NCBI GenBank assembly: GCA_021849435.1
Contig: JAJZSX010000013.1
Location: 1 to 17,536 of the forward strand
From: Actinomycetes bacterium
GTDB lineage: Bacteria; Actinomycetota; Acidimicrobiia; Acidimicrobiales; RAAP-2
DNA: 17,536 nucleotides
Direction of reading: 5' to 3'
Shown here: piece by piece, positions 1 through 7,111 of the stretch
How positions within the stretch are numbered: position 1 is the first letter of the stretch
Layout of the letters: each line of letters starts with the position of its first letter
Translations under genes and position numbers: made by a program
The notes under the pieces: generated by a model
What the model was told of the DNA's origin: nothing
Seen by the model: the letters and a program-made list of their open reading frames with translations, nothing else
Database searches by the model: none

Positions 1-2
1 CG

Positions 3-839
3 ATGGAACTCGCGGGCACGACGGCGGTGATCACGGGGGGTGCGAGCGGCATCGGCCTCGCGAGCGCGAAGCGATTCCTCGAGCTCGGCGCCAACGTGGT
101 GCTGGGCGACATCGAGCCCGACGCCCTCGACGAGGCCGTCGGCGTGCTCGGACCGCGCTGCGTGGGCCTGGCCGTCGACGTGGCCAAGGAGGAGGACGTC
201 ATCGCCTTGCGCGAGCTCGCGATCGAGGCCTTCGGCGGCGCGCAGATCGTCTTCAACAACGCCGGCGTGGGCGCCGGACCGACGATCGGCACCCCCAAGG
301 CGGTCTGGGACTGGGTCATGGGTGTGAACGTCGACGGCGTCGTCAACGGGATCAACGCCTTCGTTCCCTACTTCCTCGAGCGCGGCCAGGGCTGGGTCGT
401 CAACACCGCCTCCCTGGCCGGACTGGGCGGCGTGCCGGGCATGGGCGCCTACTGCGCAAGCAAGTTCGCGGTGGTGGGCATCAGCGAGTCGCTCCACCAC
501 GAGCTGGCCCTGGCCAGTCGCGGCGTGGGCGTCTCGGTGCTGTGTCCAGGTTTCGTCAGCACTCGCATCTTCGAGTCCCAGCGCAACATGCCCGACGAGC
601 TGCGCGACTACAACGACGCGCCCGGGGTGCGCGAGGTGAACCGCATCGCCGAAAAGGTGGTCAAGGCCGGAATCGATCCCAGCGAGGTCGCCAACGCGGT
701 GGTCAACGCAATTCTCCGCGAACACTTCTGGATCCTCACCCACGAGCGCACGGCGTTGAAGACGACCGAGCTGCGACTCGAGTGGATGCGCGGCGGACCT
801 CCGCCCGGCATCGACTTAGAGCGCGCTACTCGCCCCTAG
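3..839 (+). CDS. SDR-family NAD(P)-dependent oxidoreductase
   Basis: This is a complete 278-residue classical short-chain dehydrogenase/reductase. The Rossmann glycine motif TGGASGIG is at residues 11-18 and NNAG at 85-88. The catalytic set is Ser137, Tyr150 and Lys154 (YCASK). An acidic residue after the second beta strand (Asp36 in GDIE) suggests NAD rather than NADP. The substrate cannot be read from the sequence; relatives act on alcohols, ketones or acyl intermediates in the cytoplasm. The start ATG lies at the window edge, so its ribosome binding site is not visible. The stop codon overlaps the stop of the decayed dgt fragment on the other strand. This suggests SDR and dgt were convergent neighbours before the island arrived. 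Family assignment is firm; the specific reaction is unknown. Confidence 0.9.
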   Translation: MELAGTTAVITGGASGIGLASAKRFLELGANVVLGDIEPDALDEAVGVLGPRCVGLAVDVAKEEDVIALRELAIEAFGGAQIVFNNAGVGAGPTIGTPKAVWDWVMGVNVDGVVNGINAFVPYFLERGQGWVVNTASLAGLGGVPGMGAYCASKFAVVGISESLHHELALASRGVGVSVLCPGFVSTRIFESQRNMPDELRDYNDAPGVREVNRIAEKVVKAGIDPSEVANAVVNAILREHFWILTHERTALKTTELRLEWMRGGPPPGIDLERATRP

Positions 840-1118
840 TCAGCAAGAGCGCTCGCCAGGTGGTCCGCGGTCCGTCGAAGCGGTGCCTCGCGAAGGAATC
901 GGTCATCCCTTGAGGAAGGCCGCAGCGTCGTCGACGTTTTGTCCTCGACCCGATCATGGGTCGCTCGCGCGCTGTGATCATCGCTGAACGAAGTGCACGA
1001 AACGGTTGCGGGTGTTGCGGCGAGGTCGCGCACGAACCCGGGCAGATCGCCGGCGTCGAAGAGTGCCATTGACCGGGCGTCCTCGAAGTCGCGGCCGCGC
1101 CGGCGATGCGGTCAGCCC
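836..1118 (-). pseudogene. dgt: Decayed 3' fragment of a dGTPase gene (backbone-side dgt remnant)
   Basis: Read on the minus strand from 1118, the sequence encodes ADRIA at once, matching the second half of the dGTPase SWA-DRIAY motif. It continues in shifted frames with a stretch like DAGDLPGFVRDLA (intact fragment at 6549: EASDLPGLVREVA), then SAMITARERPMIG (SAVVRTARERGVIG there), then a jump to a GMTDSFARHR-like stretch (GMTDRFACRR). One missing base just after the ADRIA stretch shifts the frame, other shifts follow, and an internal block of about 200 bp is absent. There is no 5' half. The fragment begins at exactly the same codon as the fragment at 7015, so it looks like the displaced 3' end left by an earlier insertion. 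No function is expected. Confidence 0.8.
1113..1118. other. Putative recombination core at the outer end of island part B
   Basis: CAGCCC (GGGCTG on the minus strand) sits where the dgt coding sequence stops. It differs by one base from CGGCCC at 7016 and 13002. The following island sequence starts TTGTCATT, similar to TTATCTTG after the 7016 core. The inference is an attR-type junction of an older insertion that used the same dgt site. The mismatch may be later drift. Confidence 0.55.
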
Positions 1119-1288
1119 TTGTCATTCCTCCCGACCCTTGGTAGTCACAAATAAGCATTTCAGCGTTGGCCACTCTCGGCACACGAGGGGTGATTCTCAC
1201 CACGCCCGATCGAGCGTCAAGGCCGAGTTGGGGGCACGACATCTCTCTTATGTCATAGTATTCAATCAAGTACTTGAATAGGACTGCC
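1119..1288 (+). promoter_or_regulatory. Leader region of the sulfur operon with an ArsR-type palindromic operator
   Basis: This intergenic stretch runs from the island end to the regulator gene and becomes AT-rich near the gene. A perfect 12-bp palindrome, TCAAGTACTTGA, lies at 1266-1277. It sits within a wider inverted repeat of TATTCAA (1259-1265) and TTGAATA (1274-1280). ArsR/SmtB regulators usually bind such imperfect or perfect dyads. The site ends 11 bases before the ATG and overlaps the weak ribosome binding sequence, which fits autorepression. A TAGTAT hexamer at 1256-1261 could be a -10 box, but no convincing -35 was seen. Confidence 0.6.
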
Positions 1289-1990
1289 ATGGGACCACGA
1301 GAATTCAAAGACGGAGTCTTCGAGCAGTTGTCTCGCGTGGCGGCCGCGTTCAGTAGTCCAAAGCGCGTTGAGGTCATCGAACTCCTCGCACAAAGTCCCC
1401 GAAGCGTGGAGTCCATCGCTGAAGTCACGGGCATGACGTTCGCCAACACGTCACGGCACCTCGGCATACTTCGAACGAGCGGTCTGGTGACGTCACGACG
1501 GGACGGTCTCCATGTCATCTACAGGCTTGCCGATGCCACCGTGGCGACTGGATACCAGGCGCTGCGGACACTGGCCGAGTCGCGACTCGCCGAGGTGCGT
1601 CATTTGGCGGAGGCGTTCTTTGGTGCCATCGACGATGCTGAACCCGTGGGGATTGAGGAGTTGCTCGAACGGGCACAGGCTGGCGATGTCACCGTAATCG
1701 ACGTGCGACCTCGCCTCGAATACGACGCGGGGCACCTACCCGGGGCTATCAGCATCCCGCTCGATGAGTTGTCCGAGCGGATGGAAGAGATTGATAGCGA
1801 ACGCGAAGTTGTCGCGTACTGTCGCGGTCCGTACTGCGTCTTGTCCGCGCAGGCCGTGAACCAGCTGCGCACGAGGGGTCGTGCGGCGCGGCGATTTATC
1901 GGGGGGCCACTCGAATGGGGCGCCTCCGGCCTTCCCGTCGTCGCAGCGCCCACTGTCGATGTGGCGACTCCCGCCGCGAGTTCACATTGA
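1289..1990 (+). CDS. ArsR-family regulator fused to a rhodanese domain
   Basis: This predicted 233-residue protein is a fusion. Residues about 10-95 form an ArsR/SmtB winged helix, with the recognition helix near 50-62 (MTFANTSRHLGIL). Residues about 118-212 form a rhodanese domain with DVRPRLEYDAGHLPGA at 138-153 and a catalytic loop CRGPYC at 178-183. Its only two cysteines are the two in that loop; the DNA-binding domain has none. I chose ATG 1289 over the TTG at 1274 because the TTG lies inside the operator palindrome. Likely role: a repressor of the following genes that senses reactive sulfur through persulfidation or disulfide formation in the rhodanese loop. It heads an operon, with 25 bases to the next start. 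Family is firm; the signal is inferred. Confidence 0.88.
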   Translation: MGPREFKDGVFEQLSRVAAAFSSPKRVEVIELLAQSPRSVESIAEVTGMTFANTSRHLGILRTSGLVTSRRDGLHVIYRLADATVATGYQALRTLAESRLAEVRHLAEAFFGAIDDAEPVGIEELLERAQAGDVTVIDVRPRLEYDAGHLPGAISIPLDELSERMEEIDSEREVVAYCRGPYCVLSAQAVNQLRTRGRAARRFIGGPLEWGASGLPVVAAPTVDVATPAASSH

Positions 1991-2015
1991 ACTTCCAGAA
2001 AGAGAGGAATCACCG

Positions 2016-2369
2016 ATGAAGACCTTGGTGATCATCAACGACCCGCCGTACGGAACGGAGCGAATGTACAACGCCCTTCGGCTCGCTACGAACCTGCTCG
2101 ATAAGAGTCCCGAAACAGAACTGGTCGTCTTTCTTCTGGGCGACGGGGCGAGCGGTGCGAAATCTGGTCAACAGACCCCCAATGGCTACTACAACGTTGA
2201 GCGGATGCTCAAGAACGTGGTCCGAAAGGGCGGCAGGGTGTACGTCTGTGGCACGTGCATGGACGCAAGGGGGTTGACCGCAGTCGACATGTTTGATGGA
2301 GCGGCACGCAGCACCATGGATGAGCTGACGGCCCACACCATCGACGCGGACAAAGTTCTGGTGTTCTGA
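2016..2369 (+). CDS. DsrE-family sulfur-relay protein
   Basis: This small soluble protein of 117 residues belongs to the DsrE/DsrF/TusD-like fold. Its N-terminus is a beta strand, MKTLVIINDPPYGTER. A conserved C-terminal segment reads VYVCGTCMDARGL, whose two cysteines (CGTC) are the only ones in the protein. Members of this family carry or transfer sulfane sulfur on such cysteines. The start is set by a good ribosome binding site, AGAGAGGA, about 7 bases ahead of the ATG; the reading frame is open much further upstream but there overlaps the regulator gene. The gene shares one base with the next (TGATG), so translation is probably coupled. It is a plausible sulfur acceptor between the flavoprotein and the cysteine desulfurase encoded after it. 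That partnership is inferred from gene order. Confidence 0.85.
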   Translation: MKTLVIINDPPYGTERMYNALRLATNLLDKSPETELVVFLLGDGASGAKSGQQTPNGYYNVERMLKNVVRKGGRVYVCGTCMDARGLTAVDMFDGAARSTMDELTAHTIDADKVLVF

Positions 2370-3535
2370 TGAGCCAGCGCTCAAGTGGGTCAGGACAGAC
2401 CGTGGTCGTACTGGGTGGCGGGGTCGGAGGCGTGGTGACCGCAAACCGACTTCGACGCCGACTGGCATCGCAGCACCGGGTGGTCCTGGTCAATCGAGAG
2501 CCCGACTTCAGCTTTGCCGCTTCGTACCTCTGGGTGATGGCGGGAACGCGAACCGCTCGACAGGTGACTCGGCCACTGCAGCACTTGGAGCGACGGGGCA
2601 TCGAGGTGATGATCGGTTCTGTCGACGACATTGATCCGGTGCGGCGTACGGTGTGCGTTGACGGTCGAGAGTTGACAGCCGATCATCTGGTGGTTGCGCT
2701 GGGCGCGGAGTATGCGACCGACGCAATTGCGGGTCTCGGTGAACACGGAGAGACCTTTGCGACGCTTGCGGGTGCCGAGCGGCTCTTTCGACAAGTTGGA
2801 TCACTGTCCCAAGGTCGCGTCTTGATCGTCACCGCGGCACCCGTGTACCGGTGCCCGGCGGCACCCTACGAGTCAGCCTTCCTCATCGATGCCGCCCTAC
2901 AGCGCGCTGGCGTGCGTTCCAGCGTGGAGATTGCCGTGCATTCGGCCGAACCGGCTCCGATGGGAGTAGCGGGGGCGAACGTTTCTGCGGCCGTCGTGTC
3001 GATGTTGGCGGATCGCTCCATTGATTACCGGCCTGCTCATCAGATCACCGAGGTTGAAGCCGGCCACGCGGTATTCGCTGACGGGTTGGTCGAGCCGTTT
3101 GATCTGCTCGTCTACATGCCCGGGATCCGACCTCCGCGAGCCGTCGCGCAGTCACCGCTCGCCTCACCGTCGGGCTGGGTCGAGGTTGATCGCGCAACCT
3201 TAGCGACGTCGTATCCGAACGTACACGCGATCGGCGACAATACGCAGATTCCCCTGAACATCGGCAAGCCGCTTCCCCGCGCCGGGGTTTTCGCACACGC
3301 CCAGGGTGTGGTCGTGGCCGACAACATCGCGTCGGCCATCGAGGGCCGCTCCCCGGCCGCTCGCTTCGACGGCCACGGCGGCTGCTTTATCGAGACTGGC
3401 TTTTCAAGGGCTGGCTACGGTACCGGTGACTTCTTTGCTGAGCCCTCACCCCAGGTTGCCATTCATCCCCCGTCACGCAGACGGCACCTGGGCAAGGTTG
3501 CCCTTGAGCTCAACGTGATGCGGCGCTGGTTGTGA
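2369..3535 (+). CDS. Sulfide:quinone oxidoreductase-like FAD flavoprotein
   Basis: The 388-residue protein is a two-dinucleotide-fold flavoprotein of the SQR/flavocytochrome c sulfide dehydrogenase group. The FAD motif GGGVGG is near residues 16-21, and the second flavin segment YPNVHAIGDNTQIPL is at 282-296. Cys162 lies in YRCPAAPYE and Cys339 in GGCFIETG, the two positions where this group usually places its redox-active cysteines. A third cysteine is at 96. Members oxidise sulfide or related sulfur compounds at the membrane face and pass electrons to quinone or another carrier. The protein has no signal peptide. It overlaps dsrE by one base and the desulfurase by four. SQR-like chemistry is likely; a different persulfide or polysulfide substrate is possible, since neighbours include a sulfur carrier. 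Confidence 0.82.
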   Translation: MSQRSSGSGQTVVVLGGGVGGVVTANRLRRRLASQHRVVLVNREPDFSFAASYLWVMAGTRTARQVTRPLQHLERRGIEVMIGSVDDIDPVRRTVCVDGRELTADHLVVALGAEYATDAIAGLGEHGETFATLAGAERLFRQVGSLSQGRVLIVTAAPVYRCPAAPYESAFLIDAALQRAGVRSSVEIAVHSAEPAPMGVAGANVSAAVVSMLADRSIDYRPAHQITEVEAGHAVFADGLVEPFDLLVYMPGIRPPRAVAQSPLASPSGWVEVDRATLATSYPNVHAIGDNTQIPLNIGKPLPRAGVFAHAQGVVVADNIASAIEGRSPAARFDGHGGCFIETGFSRAGYGTGDFFAEPSPQVAIHPPSRRRHLGKVALELNVMRRWL

Positions 3536-4689
3536 ACACCTCGGCGGCTCACTCTTCGATCTACCTTGACTTCAACGCGACGACACCGGTTCCGCCGGAA
3601 GTCCTTGACGCGATGCAGCCGTACTTGACGAGGTCATTTGGGAATCCGTCGAGTGATCACGCTCTCGGTCGTGAGGCGCGACGCGCGGTCGATGAAGCTC
3701 GAGAGCGCGTGGCGGACTTGATCGGGGCTTCTTCTGACGAGATCATCTTCACGTCAGGCGGCACCGAGTCGAATCATCTCGCGATTCGAGGAACGGCTGC
3801 TTTGTCGCCGGTGAGCCGGCGCCGCATCGTAACGACGTCCGTCGAGCATCCGGCGACGACGGGCGCGTGCGCGCACCTTGAGGCTCGGGGCTGGGAAATT
3901 ACTCGACTTCCCGTGTCGCGAAACGGCTTCGTCGACGCGCGCAGTGCCACTGAGTTCATCGGAGGCGACGTCGCTCTTATCACGATCATGCTGGCGCAGA
4001 ACGAGACGGGAGCATTGATGCCGGTGGGCGACTTGGCGCGCGTTGCTGGCGCTCACGGGGCGTTGAGTCACACTGACGCCGCGCAAGCCGTCGGGAAGAT
4101 CGATGTCAACGTTGGCCCTTTGGGTGTTGACCTGCTCTCAATTGCGGGGCACAAGCTCTACGCCCCCAAGGGAGTTGGCGCGTTATACGTTCGTTCCGGA
4201 ACAGCAATTGCACCGCTGGCTGTCGGAGGCGGTCAAGAGCGTGGTCTGCGTCCGGGAACCGAAGACGTGGCGAATATCGTCGGCCTTGGCGCCGCCGCTT
4301 CGCTCGCTCGGTTGCGCCTCGACAGCGACCGCGACGACGTCAGTCAACTGCGTGACTTTCTATGGGTAGAGCTCTCAGCGAGGATTCCAAGTCTCGTTCG
4401 TCATACGCCGATCGAGCACTGCCTGCCAAATACACTGTTGGTGTCGTTTCCCGGGGTGCTAGGGCGAGAGCTGCTTGAACGAGCCGAAGGGGTGCTCGCT
4501 TCCACGGGGTCGGCGTGCCACTCGGGTATCGATACCCCGGCGGCCACACTTCTCGCCATGGGCGTGAGACCGGACGTGGCGCTGGGCGCTGTTCGCCTTT
4601 CGCTCGGTCGGACCACAACTCGCGAAGAAGTGCGTACTGCGGTCGAAATCCTGTGCGCCGCGTTTACCCAGATCAGCCATGATTCGTAA
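3532..4689 (+). CDS. Cysteine desulfurase (NifS/IscS-type)
   Basis: This is a complete 385-residue class-V PLP enzyme that releases sulfur from cysteine as an enzyme-bound persulfide, giving alanine. The visible residues are the N-terminal IYLDFNATTPV, His105 in EHPAT, Asp182 and Gln185 in HTDAAQAVGK, the PLP lysine Lys208 in AGHKLYAPKG, RPGTED, and the mobile-loop cysteine Cys329 in STGSACHSG. All key residues are present. Translation starts at GTG 3532, overlapping the flavoprotein stop as GTGA. No iron-sulfur scaffold gene follows, and the gene lies inside an accessory sulfur operon. A role in sulfur mobilisation or trafficking with the DsrE-like carrier is therefore more likely than housekeeping Fe-S assembly, but that is inference. 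Confidence 0.93.
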   Translation: MNTSAAHSSIYLDFNATTPVPPEVLDAMQPYLTRSFGNPSSDHALGREARRAVDEARERVADLIGASSDEIIFTSGGTESNHLAIRGTAALSPVSRRRIVTTSVEHPATTGACAHLEARGWEITRLPVSRNGFVDARSATEFIGGDVALITIMLAQNETGALMPVGDLARVAGAHGALSHTDAAQAVGKIDVNVGPLGVDLLSIAGHKLYAPKGVGALYVRSGTAIAPLAVGGGQERGLRPGTEDVANIVGLGAAASLARLRLDSDRDDVSQLRDFLWVELSARIPSLVRHTPIEHCLPNTLLVSFPGVLGRELLERAEGVLASTGSACHSGIDTPAATLLAMGVRPDVALGAVRLSLGRTTTREEVRTAVEILCAAFTQISHDS

Positions 4690-5014
4690 ACTCCACTTGC
4701 GCTATCGCCGGTGAACTGATCGGATCCGACGACCGCTGATGTGCCAGTTTCCTTTGAATCAAGCTTCGGCGACGCCGAGTTCAGTCGACTCGAGGGTCCT
4801 CACGTTCTGACGGGTGAAGACACCACAGCAGCCGTTTTCTTACCTTCGCAGTTCGGAACGGGTGCGAAGGACTTCGTCATGGAGGTTTCTTGAGCCAGCG
4901 AGAGTCTCGACGCACACCGTGTCGTGCCGTGGAGGATTCCCGTTATCGGCCACCGTCGCTCTGGAGTGGCAACGCAGAACCAAGCGAGGGCTGCACAGCA
5001 GAGCGTCGACCCGC
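4690..5014. other. Convergent intergenic region, no gene seen
   Basis: This stretch of about 325 bp separates the desulfurase stop from the stop of the transporter on the opposite strand. Open frames here have no recognisable motif or ribosome binding site. A 10-bp palindrome (TCGGATCCGA, about 4719-4728) lies near the desulfurase end, but no T-run follows, so a terminator cannot be claimed. Confidence 0.5.
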
Positions 5015-5893
5015 TCAATGCGGGTCGGGCGAGGCACAGGGCTCGCATTCGGTTTCCAACGTGGCGTGTTGCACGCCAAAGCGTGTCGCCAGCATTGACT
5101 TTGCGCGCTCCACCACTTCCTGGGCGGCTTCAAGCGAAGGGTGTCCGGCGAGGACGAGATGGGCTGAGAGCAGTCGAGCGTCGGATGAAAGACCCCACAC
5201 GTGAAGGTCGTGCACGTCTAGTACGTCGCTTCCTTCGCGAAACGCGGCGTCGATTGCGGACACGTCAACGTCACGTGGCGTCGATTCCATGAGTACGTCA
5301 GACACCTCTCGCACGAGGCCAATGGCCCGATATCCAATGATGACGGCGACGCCAAGTGCCACCGTAGGGTCCAGCCAGTACGTTCCGTGACTCGTCAAGA
5401 TGACGACGCCGACGAGGGCGACCCCGAAGGCCGTGGCCGCGTCCGCGACGGTGTCGAGGAGGACCGCGCGTACATTCAAATCGTTGTCACCCCTGAGAAT
5501 GAGGGCACCGCCACTCATCGCGAGCGCGGCTACGCAACTCATGACGATGACGGGTACGCCATGTACGTGAGGCGTAACACCAATGAGTCTCTGGATGGCG
5601 ACGACCACGACGGCGGCGCACGTGGCGACAACGAGTGCCGCGTTGACAAGTGCCGCGAGCACGGTAGAGCGCCCGTAGCCGAAGCTGCGTCGTGCTGTCG
5701 GCGCGCGCCTCGCAAGGCGTACGGCCGTGATCGAAAGACCGATTGACAGGGCATCGGCGATGTAGTCGCCTGCGGCGGAAATCAGTCCTAGCGAGTGGGC
5801 GGCGAGCCCAACCACGATCAAACCAATGATCATTGCCCCGTTGAGGGCAAAGACCGCCCGGAGGCGCCACTCGCGAGACCGCATGAGTCTCAT
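5015..5893 (-). CDS. Cation diffusion facilitator (CDF) metal transporter
   Basis: The predicted 292-residue inner-membrane protein has about six hydrophobic segments in residues 12-200 and a soluble C-terminal domain. CDF proteins exchange divalent cations for protons to export metal. Metal-site residues are visible as Asp43-x3-Asp47 in TM2 (AAGDYIADALS) and Asp147-x3-Asp151 in TM5 (LLDTVADAAT). The C-terminal signature HDLHVWGLSSD is at 228-238. All four site-A ligands are Asp, where many zinc exporters have one or two His, so the metal may not be zinc. I prefer ATG 5893 (MRLMRSREWRL), because the longer frame reaching 6058 adds an Arg-rich stretch with no family match. No clear ribosome binding site was seen. 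The gene converges on the sulfur operon. Confidence 0.87.
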   Translation of the reverse strand: MRLMRSREWRLRAVFALNGAMIIGLIVVGLAAHSLGLISAAGDYIADALSIGLSITAVRLARRAPTARRSFGYGRSTVLAALVNAALVVATCAAVVVVAIQRLIGVTPHVHGVPVIVMSCVAALAMSGGALILRGDNDLNVRAVLLDTVADAATAFGVALVGVVILTSHGTYWLDPTVALGVAVIIGYRAIGLVREVSDVLMESTPRDVDVSAIDAAFREGSDVLDVHDLHVWGLSSDARLLSAHLVLAGHPSLEAAQEVVERAKSMLATRFGVQHATLETECEPCASPDPH

Positions 5894-6548
5894 TGTAAGT
5901 GGCGAACCACAGACGCTCGCAGTTGAACCTGGGCGACGTCTGCTAGGACGTCGCGAACCTGGGCGCTCTTTCGCTACGCGGATGTGAGCACGTCGTACTG
6001 TGCGTGAATCTTGCGGATCCTGCAGTTTCCCAGGTCGAGACGGTAACCGAGCCGTCAAGTACTCAGTCGCCGATGCCGTGGGAAGGTCGCTCCGTGCTGG
6101 TCAAGCATCCGTATCGTGTGCTGGAACGTGTTTCCGTGTTGCGTGTCCGCGATGAACGCCACGGTTTCGTTCGTGACGAGGGTCCAGTCGCGCCCGAGGT
6201 GGGCGCCATAACGGGACTTTCGGCGAGTTCTTGTTCGGCGACAACAACTACGCGTTGTCCACGTGTCGCGTAGGCGACGTCAATTCTTGAGTGGAGAATG
6301 GCTCACCCATGAGGAGGAGCCCGATGCGAAGGACTTCCATGCGCCAATACGGGTGGCACTCACTCTGGAGACGACATCGCGAGGCTCTGTTCCACGATCT
6401 CGGTCCCTTCCCCACCAACAGTTAGATCGTCGAGGCTTAACGTTGTTTCCTTGTGTGAGTCGCCCAGGCGCCTGAAGAGGGAAGTGTTGGGTGTGCGACT
6501 GAGCCCTTTACCACGAGGCACGACATCGATGTAGAAAGTCACTCATCG
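5894..6548. other. Gene-poor stretch of about 650 bp in island part B
   Basis: No intact gene is convincing here. The plus-strand open frames lack ribosome binding sites and recognisable motifs. The minus strand of 6055-6290 looks like broken coding sequence and is listed separately. A 60-codon minus-strand frame just below the dgt stop begins at GTG 6542, but it has no ribosome binding site and no familiar sequence. Confidence 0.5.
6055..6290 (-). pseudogene. Possible frameshifted gene remnant of unknown family
   Basis: On the minus strand, a readable segment RIDVAYATRGQRVVVV (from about 6290) is followed in another frame by WTLVTNETVAFIADTQHG and FQHTIRMLDQHG, ending at a TGA at 6055-6057. 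In the second segment nearly every codon ends in G or C, as in real genes of this genome, while the overlapping plus-strand frames are Ser/Arg-rich. A frameshift near 6220 joins the two frames. I do not recognise the family. It may be the tail of a gene lost when island B decayed. Confidence 0.3.
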
Positions 6549-7015
6549 CTAATAGTTGAGCGCGACCGGCAGGCGGTCCGCGGACCAGCCGAGCTGGTCG
6601 ATCGCGCGACGGCACGCGAAGCGATCCGTCATCCCCGCGACGTAGGCTACGGCGTCATGAAGTGTATCGGCGCCCTCCGCGTGGTCGGGGATGAGTTCGG
6701 GCGCACCGGCGTAGAACGTGACGAGCGCCTGCAGCATCTCGATCACGGCCTCGGCCTGGTCGCGGGCCGCGCTCGTGAGATAGATGTGCTCGTAGTTGAA
6801 GGTCCGAAAGGCGGCGAGGGCCTCGGCGTGGCGCTCGTCCATGCCGATCACGCCACGTTCGCGCGCGGTTCGCACCACGGCTGACAGGAAGGCGCCGAGC
6901 TGGCCACCGCGGCGAGTACCGGCCACCTCGCGCACAAGTCCAGGCAGATCACTCGCTTCGACGAGTCCCACGGACTGGGCGTCTTCGAAGTCGTGGCAGA
7001 CGTAGGCGATGCGGT
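6549..7015 (-). pseudogene. dgt: 3' part of dGTPase gene cut off by element A (C-terminal fragment)
   Basis: The frame is open from the element junction: DRIAYVCHDFEDAQSVGLVEAS and on to a stop at 6549, about 155 residues with no internal defect. It matches the C-terminal part of the complete dgt at 7893-9026, including GMTDRFACRRAIDQLGW near the end (GMTDRFAFDSAVRLLDW there). It contains the last HD-domain metal ligand (Asp of DRIAY) but lacks the His and His-Asp residues, which lie in the 5' piece at 13008-13656. Translation could only begin at an internal start such as the one at 6971, so an active enzyme is impossible. Joined to the 5' piece at the GGGCCG core it would restore a normal gene of about 374 codons. 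This undamaged state implies recent disruption by element A. Confidence 0.92.
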
Positions 7016-7021
7016 CGGCCC
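7016..7021. other. Attachment core at the right end of element A
   Basis: CGGCCC (GGGCCG on the minus strand) is shared exactly with 13002-13007. On the dgt side the minus-strand sequence continues ACCGCATCGCC. On the element side (plus strand) it continues TTATCTTGTG at 7022. TTATCT is the inverted counterpart of AGATAA at 12996-13001. I read this as the recombination junction made by the element's tyrosine recombinases. Confidence 0.8.
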
Positions 7022-7111
7022 TTATCTTGTGTCTCCTACTACATAACCCTTTTGATCTGGTCAGTTACCTTGTCGATAGTGCCCACGACGTACCCACCAG
7101 CCCTACTCATT

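Noticed and set aside
826..1518. 230-codon minus-strand frame over the left junction
   Set aside because: It is a mixture of frameshifted dgt remnant and antisense of the regulator gene. There is no start signal and no single domain.
4800..5204. Several open frames in the gap between the desulfurase and CDF genes
   Set aside because: They are Arg/Ser-rich, lack ribosome binding sites and motifs, and partly overlap the CDF 3' end.
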